Below, piece by piece: positions 6,008 through 13,137 of a DNA stretch of 19,115 bases. A program made the translations under genes and the position numbers. Numbering within the stretch: the stretch's first letter is position 1; each line of letters opens with the position of its first letter. This DNA is from JBDSGC01 sp046594105 (GTDB lineage Bacteria; Acidobacteriota; Thermoanaerobaculia; Gp7-AA8): the NCBI GenBank assembly GCA_046594105.1, contig JBKJQB010000177.1:1-19115 (forward strand). Reading direction: 5' to 3'. The notes beneath the pieces were generated by a model that saw nothing but the letters and a program-made list of their open reading frames with translations, did no database searches and was not told the DNA's origin.

Positions 6008-8674
6008 CTATTGCACACCGAAGCGTAACTCGCGGAAGTGAACGGCCCTTATGAGTCCGCCGGAAGCCGCCGTCGCGCTGTAACCATTCGCCGGAAGGCC
6101 CAAGGCCAATCGGGCGGTGCCGAGGAGCGACCGGAGTTCCGACACGTTGAGCGCGGCGATCGTGGTGCCGGGCGTTGCCGGGCCGGTGAAGGTGGCTGTC
6201 GATCCGGACAGCGATACGACGGCGCCGACCGCGGTTCGCAGTTCGGAGAGATCAACCGCCTTGACGACCATTCCCGCCGCGGCAAGGGGATTGGTGAAGA
6301 TCACTGTCGTCGCCAGGTCAACGTTGCTGTAGGGCGATCCTCCCGCCTCATTGAAGGCCCGCGCGCGATAAAGATAGGCTGTGTTGGAAGAGGCAGTCGT
6401 ATCCTGCAGCACGGTCGAGGACGTCACACCAATCTGCGTAAACACGCCACCGGCCGCCTTGCGCTCGACTCGATACTCAGTGACGCCGAAAACAAAGGCA
6501 AACTGGACGTTGACGGTGTTGGTCCCGACGGCATACGCGGAAATGCCCGGCGCGAGTGGGGCAGAACTCACGATTTTCGTCACAAAGGCATCGGTTCCAC
6601 CGCCGCCATAAGTCGTCTGCACTCCGCCAACGATCGGGAAGTTGGTCGAATTGGTTTCGCCCGTGACATACGCATAGCCGGCCTGGTCCAACGCGATGCT
6701 ATAGCCGAAGTCCGCGCCGGTGGTTCCGCCGAGAAATGAGCTGTACACGAGAGCGCTGCCGGTGCTGTTGAACTTCGTTACAAACGCATCACCGCCGCTT
6801 CCGCCGTAGACCGGTTGGATCGGAGACGCTGGAGGGAAGTCGCTGGAAGTCGTCCAGCCCACCACATAAGCATTTCCGGACGGGTCGACTGCAATTTCGT
6901 ATGCGTTGTCACCGCCGCTGCCACCGAGATACGTGCTGTACATGAGTGTCTGGCCTATGTGATTGATTTTGGCCACGAAGCCGTCCTGGGCTGAGGTCGT
7001 CTGCACACCTCCTCTCGTGGCCTGAAAAGGGGCGACGGTCGGGAAGTTGATGGAACTCGTCGTTCCGGTGACGTAAACGTCCTCGTTCGAATCCAGCGCG
7101 ATGCCGGCGCCGTTATCCGAATCTGCGCCTCCGAGATACGTGGCAAAGTACAACTGACCCGTCTGGCCCAACTTCGCGACGAACGCATCGCGCGTTCCTC
7201 CACCGAACGTGCTCTGGATCGGGCTCAGCGCCGTGCCCGGGAAGCCGGGGCCTGCGGTGCCGGTGATGTACACCTCACCCAGGCCGTCGACCACGATTCC
7301 GCCATGGTAGCTGCCGCTGTACTCAGAATTGGGCCCTCCGAGAAACGTGCTGTAGTACAGACCGCCGGTCCCGTTCAAAGCCGCGACATAGACATCGGTC
7401 TGTCCCGCATTCTCCCCCTGGTACGCCGCCACCGTCGGAAAGCACTTCGTGATGCAGCCGGTGACGACGGAGTTGGTGGTACCCGTGGTGTAGACGAAGC
7501 CGCCGTTTGGTTCGACGGCGATCCCTTCACCGCGCTCTGTTCCTGTTCCGCCGTAGTAAGAGCTGTACATCAAGCCGTCGCCAGCGGGTGTCAGCTTGGT
7601 GATGAACGCATCTCCTCCGCCGTTGTATGTCGACTGGAATGGGGTCACAGTCGGAAACGCTCTGTCGGCAGGGACGAAGGGAGAGTTCGTCTGGCCCGTG
7701 ACGTACGCGCTACCCTGTGCATCGACGGCAATCGCGTATCCGAAGTCCGCGTTGCTCCCGCCGATGTAGGTGCTGTACAGGATCGAGTTGCCGGCAGCGT
7801 TCAGCTTGGTCACAAAGACGTCGTAACTCCCATTTGCGATGATGGGGGCGGTACCCGGAAAATTGACCGAGGTCGTTTCGCCGGTGATATAGGCGCTCCC
7901 CGCGTTGTCGACCGCAATCCCGCGGCCGATGTCATTCAGACTCCCGCCGAGATAGCTCGAATACCCCAGGACCGGATCGATTCGAAGCGGCTGCGTCCTG
8001 TCGTACGCCGCAACCTGGAATCGCACGCGACGTTCCGCCACCAGCTTGTAGCGCCCATCGACCGGGGTGCGCCGGCCGTGCATCTCCTGATAGATCACGG
8101 GCGCGTGCTGGATCACCACACCATTGCCCGTGTCGAGCATGAGATTGCCCGACGAATCGAGCCAGACCTTCTGTACGCCGTCGAATGCGAGCTCGATGCG
8201 ATCGGGACTGGCGCCCGGGGCGACGACGAAGTCGTATTCCAGCTGCCGCTGGTTCCCGTAGAAAAACAGATCGATTCCCGGATACACAGCGGCGTACTTC
8301 ACCCCCTGGTAGTTCGGCACATTGCGCTGCCACCGTGCAGGGTTGTTCCCGATGAAGTAGTTGCTCGTCTTCTGCTGGAGATCGACTCCGCTCAATTGCG
8401 CGCGTGGATTCGAGCCCCTGAGTCGCATCCACACCATCGCCGGCGATTTCGACGAAAGGCCGAGGACCGCTTCGGTCGGAGTGAGAAAGAGGTGATAGCC
8501 GGCCCCGCGGGCGATGAACTTCACCCGTTGGTCGCTCTGTCCTCGGTTCGCCTCGAAACTCATCGGCAACTTGCCGTAATTCGGCGAGGTGGTTGCCGCA
8601 TGGAGCGACATGGTCACGCAAAGCATCGACAATGGAAGGGAAAGACGAAAAACCGTCATGGCAACGCGCGTCAT
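6008..8674 (-). CDS. Secreted SBBP seven-repeat beta-propeller protein with FN3 and ELR-repeat C-terminus
   Basis: The 888-residue product has a signal peptide (residues 1 to about 25). An N-terminal domain follows (about 30-235) with SFEANRGQ, YHLFLTPTEA and the YPGIDLFFYGN motif typical of proteins preceding SBBP repeats. Seven SBBP repeats each open with Y-S-[ST]-[YF]-x-GG and carry an AYVTGxTxSxxFP-type motif. A fibronectin-III-like domain comes next (about 700-795), then a tail with three ELR motifs (DLSELRTAV, NVSELRSLL, HFRELRFGV). Seven repeats fit one closed seven-bladed propeller. ATG 8674 was chosen because AGGAG lies five bases upstream; more upstream codons add no signal sequence. 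It probably acts at the cell surface or outside the cell; ligand unknown. A sigma70-like promoter lies at 8815-8843. Confidence 0.88.
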   Translation of the reverse strand: MTRVAMTVFRLSLPLSMLCVTMSLHAATTSPNYGKLPMSFEANRGQSDQRVKFIARGAGYHLFLTPTEAVLGLSSKSPAMVWMRLRGSNPRAQLSGVDLQQKTSNYFIGNNPARWQRNVPNYQGVKYAAVYPGIDLFFYGNQRQLEYDFVVAPGASPDRIELAFDGVQKVWLDSSGNLMLDTGNGVVIQHAPVIYQEMHGRRTPVDGRYKLVAERRVRFQVAAYDRTQPLRIDPVLGYSSYLGGSLNDIGRGIAVDNAGSAYITGETTSVNFPGTAPIIANGSYDVFVTKLNAAGNSILYSTYIGGSNADFGYAIAVDAQGSAYVTGQTNSPFVPADRAFPTVTPFQSTYNGGGDAFITKLTPAGDGLMYSSYYGGTGTERGEGIAVEPNGGFVYTTGTTNSVVTGCITKCFPTVAAYQGENAGQTDVYVAALNGTGGLYYSTFLGGPNSEYSGSYHGGIVVDGLGEVYITGTAGPGFPGTALSPIQSTFGGGTRDAFVAKLGQTGQLYFATYLGGADSDNGAGIALDSNEDVYVTGTTSSINFPTVAPFQATRGGVQTTSAQDGFVAKINHIGQTLMYSTYLGGSGGDNAYEIAVDPSGNAYVVGWTTSSDFPPASPIQPVYGGSGGDAFVTKFNSTGSALVYSSFLGGTTGADFGYSIALDQAGYAYVTGETNSTNFPIVGGVQTTYGGGGTDAFVTKIVSSAPLAPGISAYAVGTNTVNVQFAFVFGVTEYRVERKAAGGVFTQIGVTSSTVLQDTTASSNTAYLYRARAFNEAGGSPYSNVDLATTVIFTNPLAAAGMVVKAVDLSELRTAVGAVVSLSGSTATFTGPATPGTTIAALNVSELRSLLGTARLALGLPANGYSATAASGGLIRAVHFRELRFGVQ

Positions 8675-8814
8675 GGCTACTCCTGTCCAGGGGGAACCGC
8701 CCGCTGTCGGATATCCCCGCCATCGCGTGACGTCAGCGATTGAGAGTCGACTCGACCGCACAGTTGCGGCATCTCGGAGTGAGTCTGGGCTGAGTGGTAA
8801 GCAGTTGAGCCTTC

Positions 8815-8856
8815 AGCCTAGAGACGGGGCTGGAGCGTGTCAAGGCTGTTCCAGCC
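8815..8856 (-). promoter_or_regulatory. Sigma70-like promoter with adjacent palindrome for the SBBP gene
   Basis: On the minus strand a consensus TTGACA (8843-8838) is followed by a 17-base spacer and TAGGCT (8820-8815), a -10 with three of six consensus matches. Immediately upstream of the -35 box lies the perfect inverted repeat GGCTG-GAA-CAGCC (8856-8844), a candidate regulator site. Transcription would begin near 8808, giving a leader of about 130 bases before the ATG at 8674. Confidence 0.55.
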
Positions 8857-9219
8857 AAAGGACCGCCGTACCCTCCGCCTCGGCCCCGGACGTAGCGGGC
8901 CTACTCCTTTAGTCGGACGGCCTTCGGGGCCGCACCTTTGCTTTTTTCGTCCCCGAATCGGTCACAATCGCTCACCACTCCCCGAGTGTCCTGAATCTGC
9001 TCGCCCGAACCGTTGACCGCTCAATCGTTTGCGCTTCAGCGAAAAGCGAAGGTGTGACCCTCCTCCGCGAACTCCCCCGGATCAGGACCCTTTCACACCT
9101 CTCAGAATTCGCGTGGCTGGTCACTCGTGGCGAGCGCAGTCAGTTCTTCAAGCATTTCGCGCCTGAAGAGGGCGACCGCGCCTCGGGGTCGCCCGTGGCT
9201 GCGCAGTATCATCGCCGTT
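8857..9219. other. Divergent intergenic region between SBBP and DUF1028 genes, no gene seen
   Basis: No convincing coding frame is present. It contains a stem CGGCC-TTCGG-GGCCG (8918-8932) followed ten bases later by six T (8942-8947) on the plus strand. It also has an 8-base inverted repeat, AGGTGTGA (9050-9057) and TCACACCT (9093-9100), which could be a split operator upstream of the DUF1028 gene. TTGACC at 9013-9018 is a possible plus-strand -35 box without a good -10 partner. Confidence 0.35.
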
Positions 9220-10272
9220 ATGAAAACGCTCCTCTGCCTGCTGCTCGCCGCCCCACCTCTCTTCGCCCAGCTTCGGCCCGTCAACACATTCTCCATCGTG
9301 GCCCGCGATCCGGCCACCGGTCAGATCGGGGTGGCGGTGCAGTCGCACTGGTTTGCCGTCGGTCAGAGCGTGCCGTGGGCGGAGGCTGGAGTAGGAGCTG
9401 TGGCGACGCAGAGCTTCATCGATCCGTCGTATGGCAAGCTCGGCCTCGACCTGATGCGGGCGGGCAAGAGTGCGCCGGAAGCACTGCGGGCGCTGCTGGG
9501 CGGAGATGCCTCGTGTCAGGTGCGCCAGGTGGGAATGGTGGACGCGAGCGGCAACGTCGCGACGTTCACCGGCGCACGCGACATCGTGGCAGCGGGCGGA
9601 CTGGCCGGGAGCGCGACCGCTGTCGCGAAGCCGGTCGACTGCGGCTCCGCGGGAGGAGCGATCGCCATCGGACGTGACTTCGCCGTGCAGGCGAATCTGA
9701 TGTCCAACGAAACGATCTGGCCGGCCATGGCCAAGGGCTTCTCCGAGGCGAAGGGCGATCTGGCCGAGCGGCTGCTGGCGGCACTCGACGCAGCGCAGTC
9801 TGCCGGGGGCGACATCCGTGGCAAGCAGTCGGCAGCTCTAATCATCGTCAATTCCAAATCGACCGGGAAGGCTTGGCAGGACAGGCTCTTCGATCTCCGC
9901 GTGGACGATCATCCCGCCCCGCTGGCAGAACTGCGCCGCCTGGTCGCGCTGCAGCGCGCCTACAACCACATGAACGCGGGCGACCTCGCCGTGGAGATGA
10001 AGGACAACGACGCAGCGCTGCGCGAATACAGCGCCGCCTCCCAGATCGCAGAGACCACCGCTGGCATCCCCCAGAGCCGCATCGCCGAGATGCTCTACTG
10101 GCACGCCGTGGCGCTGGTGAACATGAACCGGATGGCCGAGGCCCTCCCGCTTTTCGCGCGCGCATTCAAGCTCCAGCCAAGCCTGCGCGAGCTGACATCG
10201 CGACTCCCCCACTCCGGTCTCCTCGCCGACGACCCGAAGCTGCTCGAACAGATCGCCGCCGCCGGAAAGTGA
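9220..10272 (+). CDS. DUF1028 family Ntn-hydrolase-like protein, secreted, with TPR-like C-terminus
   Basis: The 350-residue protein starts with a signal peptide (MKTLLCLLLAAPPLFA, cleavage likely after A16). The DUF1028 domain follows (about 22-230) with its hallmark TFSIVARDPATGQIGVAV, then GAVATQS, GLDLMRAG, QVGMVDASG and GKQSAALIIV. DUF1028 has an Ntn-hydrolase-type fold in which the threonine of TFSI (here T23) is the presumed nucleophile. The last 110 residues are helical, with TPR-like spacing (AAYN-like LQRAYNHMNAGDLA, then YWHAVALVNMNRMAEALPLFARAFKLQP). ATG 9220 was preferred over an upstream GTG-type start at 9127 because it begins a clean signal peptide, though its ribosome site is weak. 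Catalytic activity of this family is not established. Confidence 0.86.
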   Translation: MKTLLCLLLAAPPLFAQLRPVNTFSIVARDPATGQIGVAVQSHWFAVGQSVPWAEAGVGAVATQSFIDPSYGKLGLDLMRAGKSAPEALRALLGGDASCQVRQVGMVDASGNVATFTGARDIVAAGGLAGSATAVAKPVDCGSAGGAIAIGRDFAVQANLMSNETIWPAMAKGFSEAKGDLAERLLAALDAAQSAGGDIRGKQSAALIIVNSKSTGKAWQDRLFDLRVDDHPAPLAELRRLVALQRAYNHMNAGDLAVEMKDNDAALREYSAASQIAETTAGIPQSRIAEMLYWHAVALVNMNRMAEALPLFARAFKLQPSLRELTSRLPHSGLLADDPKLLEQIAAAGK

Positions 10273-10280
10273 AGTCCTCC

Positions 10281-10299
10281 GGGATGCCCGGTGCATCCC
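10281..10299 (+). terminator. Hairpin terminator candidate after the DUF1028 gene
   Basis: GGGATGC (10281-10287), loop CCGGT, GCATCCC (10293-10299) form a perfect seven-base stem eight bases after the stop codon, followed by only three T. The position suits a transcription terminator, but the short T-run makes it an imperfect intrinsic one. Confidence 0.5.
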
Positions 10300-10571
10300 T
10301 TTGCGGCCTGATGTTCAGGTCTCCGCAAGCTCCCGCGACCCAATGGCCGAATGCTCGCGATCTCAACGATTCCGGGCATCTTCCTGCCGCGATCCGCGAC
10401 GACCGTCGACAGCCAACTGAAGACTTGGCACATCCCGGACGAGTAACGCAGCGGTGACTCGCGTGCAAACCGTTACTGGAAGATGGTGATCATTCGGATA
10501 CGGGTTGCCATGAGCTCTCCTGCCAGCAGGCTCCTCGTGACAGAACTTCCGAACAGCAACTGCTGGATTGC
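10300..10571. other. Convergent intergenic gap, nothing recognised
   Basis: This stretch lies between the 3' ends of the DUF1028 and cupin genes. Short open frames read in it have no ribosome site or recognisable protein features, and I see no repeat or RNA structure beyond the hairpin just before it. Confidence 0.5.
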
Positions 10572-11096
10572 CTACAGTCGGCAGTCCGACGGTTGCGGGG
10601 CATCGATCCGAAGCGCCGGCGCGTGCTGGGGTGTGAAGTAGGTCACCACGTTGATCGCCGGCGACGCGCTCTCATTCCGGGCGAGGTGTGCATCGACGCC
10701 GGCGTCGAGAAAACCCTGACCGGCCGTGAGCACCGTGGCTTTGCATTTCTCGTCGTAGAAGGTCATGGTCCCTTCTTTCACGGAGATGAAGACCGGCCCC
10801 GGATGCGAATGCCAGCCACTCTGGCCCCCCGGCGCAAACGTGATGACCTGGGTGGCGATGCTCAGTCCGTATGTGGCTTTGATTTCCAGGTTCCAATCCT
10901 CCGCCAGCGGGTCGGTGTTGCCAATCTTTCGGAGGCTGGACCCCCTCTTGGCTCTGAAGGCGTCAAAGGAGGTCATCGGTCCGATCAGCGTGGAAGTGGT
11001 TCCGGAGCTCGTCGTGCCCCAGGCCAGGGCACTGCAGAGCACCGCCGCCACAGCGCTTCCCACGACGACACTTCTCATTGCGTGACTCGCGTTCAT
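10572..11096 (-). CDS. Secreted cupin-domain protein
   Basis: The 174-residue protein has an N-terminal signal/anchor segment (residues 1-27: MNASHAMRSVVVGSAV, then AAVLCSALAW). A single cupin_2-like barrel follows (about 75-155) with cupin motif 1 GWHSHPGPVFISVKEG, where H96 and H98 are the likely metal ligands. The motif continues to TMTFYDE, and motif 2 is GQGFLDAGVDAHLARNES with a third histidine. An enzymatic or metal-binding role outside the cytoplasm is likely; the substrate is unknown. The start ATG 11096 is preceded by GAGGAGG with seven-base spacing. It is transcribed divergently from the outer-membrane barrel gene across a 159-base gap. Confidence 0.84.
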   Translation of the reverse strand: MNASHAMRSVVVGSAVAAVLCSALAWGTTSSGTTSTLIGPMTSFDAFRAKRGSSLRKIGNTDPLAEDWNLEIKATYGLSIATQVITFAPGGQSGWHSHPGPVFISVKEGTMTFYDEKCKATVLTAGQGFLDAGVDAHLARNESASPAINVVTYFTPQHAPALRIDAPQPSDCRL

Positions 11097-11255
11097 GATT
11101 TGTCCTCCTCAAAGTTCATGCTTTGCAATGTGGACCAGAGGAACGCGAACATCCTTGGAGAATCGTGGTCAACTTGTGGTTTTTCGCGCGAATGCGGATC
11201 AGCGGCGGGCATTCGTGTTGACAAAATCGCGCGGGGGATCGAGTGTTGAAAAACA

Positions 11256-12305
11256 ATGAACAGTCAAACCTGCATCGCTCTGGCGGCCTTTACGATTCTT
11301 GGCGTCATGATTGCGCCGGTCGCCAGTGGCCAGACCTGACCCGCCGGAAGCAACCCTGCCATTGCGCACTCGGGCAATCGGGGACAGGAACCCGGGCTGG
11401 TTCCAGGAGCGTTTCATTACGCATTGACGACGGTCCGCGCTACCGGTCTGGAGGGCGGGCACACCTCGGTACGCGGAAGTCTGGCCGAAGGCAAGACAGT
11501 TGCCGTTCCGCTCTACCGGCACCAGGTGGCCCTCGACTACACACGTGTCGAGCTGGAACTTTTTTACACCGCCACCAATCACTGGGATGTCATCGCGCGC
11601 CTGCCCTGGGAACGAAAAGCACTGTCAGCAAGCTTCGCCCCCGTCAATCCCGCCAGCGCGGCGGATCTTGCCTCCATGCAACGCAACATCGACATCCATC
11701 ACCGACCGGGGGTGATGGAGGGAATGAGCGACGCAAGCATCCTTGGACGTCGTCGTTCGACGGGCGTCTTCCGCCGCGGTGACGCTCTTGCGGTGTCCGC
11801 GGGGGTGTCGTTGCCCACCGGCCGTACCGTTGAGAATCCCTACACCGCCGTGAGCCGGGTGCACCCCCATTCGCACATCCAGTTCGGCAGCGGCTCAGTC
11901 GATCCGCTGCTCGAGTTGTCGTACATCGCTCCGGTTCGCGTTTCGGCATCTGCGGGGATCTTCCTTTCTGCGCATGTGCCGCTCTACGAGAACAGCAAGA
12001 CGTTCAAGGCGGCACCGGAAGCTTCCCTCGCCGTTTCTGTGATGCGCTCCGTAAACGAACGCGTCAGCGTCAGAGCGCAGGCGATGACCTATCTGCAGCG
12101 CTACGGCTACTGGGGCGGCGTTCGCGACGAGAACATGACCGGACTGCAGTCGACGGGCGCAGGCATCGGGGCCGATTTCCGCGTCGCTGGAATTACCCTC
12201 AGCATGGATGCGAGCTATCCCCTCGCACAGCGAACCCTGCTCCCGGGAGATACGTTCGAACGGGGGGCAACTTTCGTGGTCGGCGTGAGCGGCCGCCCGC
12301 GCTGA
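11256..12305 (+). pseudogene. Outer-membrane beta-barrel protein interrupted by an in-frame TGA after the signal peptide
   Basis: ATG 11256 opens a signal peptide (MNSQTCIALAAFTILG, then VMIAPVASGQT). Codon 28 (11337-11339) is TGA, and the same frame continues without further stops through PAGSNPAIAHSGNRG into GAFHYALTTVRATGLEGGHTSVR and a full beta-barrel body to 12305. The body has alternating amphipathic strands and the QFGSGSVDPLLELSYIAP stretch seen in MetA-pathway-like (phenol degradation) outer-membrane proteins, and it ends in FVVGVSGRPR. If translated only from the TTG at 11424, the 293-residue product would lack a signal peptide and could not reach the outer membrane. A point mutation, a base-calling error or read-through are the options. 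The ribosome site of ATG 11256 is weak. Confidence 0.7.
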
Positions 12306-12334
12306 ACCCGCCGAATGATTCCTGCTTCACCCTT

Positions 12335-12994
12335 TCACAATTGGGCTGAAGGCAGGCTTTCGGTGGGGTCGAGATCGGAACTGATGCGGAAGATCAGAAC
12401 GATCGCCCCCAGCCGGACCTCGTCACCATCCCGGAGTGGCGTGGGCATGGTGATGCGGTTTCCGTTGAGCAGTGTTCCGTTCTTGCTGCCGAGATCCTCT
12501 ACCAGTGTCTCCTCCCGGGTTACGCGGATGCGCGCGTGGTAGCGGGAGAGGGCGGGCGCGTCGATCTGGATGGCCGCGTCGGGGGCACGTCCGATCACAT
12601 TCACTCCCTCCATCAGCGGGATCAACCGTCGTTCGAAGATCACCCATCGCTTCACCGGTGAGGGTTCGACTGGCGAGCCGACCGCATCCCCGTGGACCTC
12701 GCCTACGAATCGATAACCGAACCCATAGAGTGTTTTCACAAAGACGGGCTTGGCCGCGCTCTCGCCGAGGGCGCGGCGAACCTCGGCGACCAGACTGGCC
12801 AGATTGGTCGCTTCGACAAATGTCGAGGGCCACATCCATTTCTGCAACTCGGCCTTGGAGACGGCGCGAGAGCGGTTGGCCAACAGAAGGTGCAGCAGTT
12901 CGAACGCCTTCGGCGTGAGGTGAGTCTCCACACCTTCGCGAAGGAGTTGCCGTGTCTCGTCATTGGCGACGAAGTCGCCGAAGCGGTAGATCAT
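12335..12994 (-). CDS. Winged-helix (OmpR-type) DNA-binding protein with C-terminal FHA domain
   Basis: The 219-residue protein has an N-terminal trans_reg_C winged helix (about 1-100), with LTPKAFELLHLLLANRSRAVS and the wing motif FVKTLYGFGYRFVGEV. A C-terminal FHA domain follows (about 118-205), with the phosphothreonine-binding set GR (135-136), SRYH (150-153) and GSKNGT (169-174). It has no receiver domain, so phospho-signals would enter through FHA binding of phosphothreonine rather than Asp phosphorylation. The start is ATG 12994, where the helix domain begins; an upstream in-frame extension has no domain content. It is divergent from the Ser/Thr kinase gene (143-base gap), which is a natural candidate source of the phosphothreonine. 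Probably a transcription regulator. Confidence 0.88.
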   Translation of the reverse strand: MIYRFGDFVANDETRQLLREGVETHLTPKAFELLHLLLANRSRAVSKAELQKWMWPSTFVEATNLASLVAEVRRALGESAAKPVFVKTLYGFGYRFVGEVHGDAVGSPVEPSPVKRWVIFERRLIPLMEGVNVIGRAPDAAIQIDAPALSRYHARIRVTREETLVEDLGSKNGTLLNGNRITMPTPLRDGDEVRLGAIVLIFRISSDLDPTESLPSAQL

Positions 12995-13137
12995 GATCGT
13001 CCATGTCGCCAGGGCGCAACCGGAGCGCGCCTCATGACCGGCCATTCTAAAGCGACGCCACTCCGCGATTTCCTGAGAAGACCCATCGCTTGCAATTGCC
13101 GTAAGATGCAAAGGAGCCACTGCGACTTGAGCCACTC
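12995..13137. promoter_or_regulatory. Divergent promoter region of the FHA regulator and kinase
   Basis: This 143-base gap must hold the promoters of both genes. An inverted repeat TTGCA (13090-13094) / TGCAA (13107-13111) encloses a -10-like TAAGAT (13102-13107) on the plus strand. Neither side has a clear -35 box, so the promoter assignment is tentative. Confidence 0.35.

Noticed and set aside
7304..8743. Long plus-strand open frame (479 codons) opposite the SBBP gene
   Set aside because: Its composition is Arg/Asp/Val-rich nonsense typical of the antisense of a high-GC gene; the minus strand encodes clear SBBP repeats.
8857..8960. Possible c-di-GMP (GEMM-like) riboswitch on the minus strand: GCAAAGG, CTAAAGG and hairpins
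   Set aside because: Conserved GEMM core segments and their pairing are not met, and the segment lies upstream of the likely SBBP promoter at 8815-8843, so it would not be in the leader RNA.
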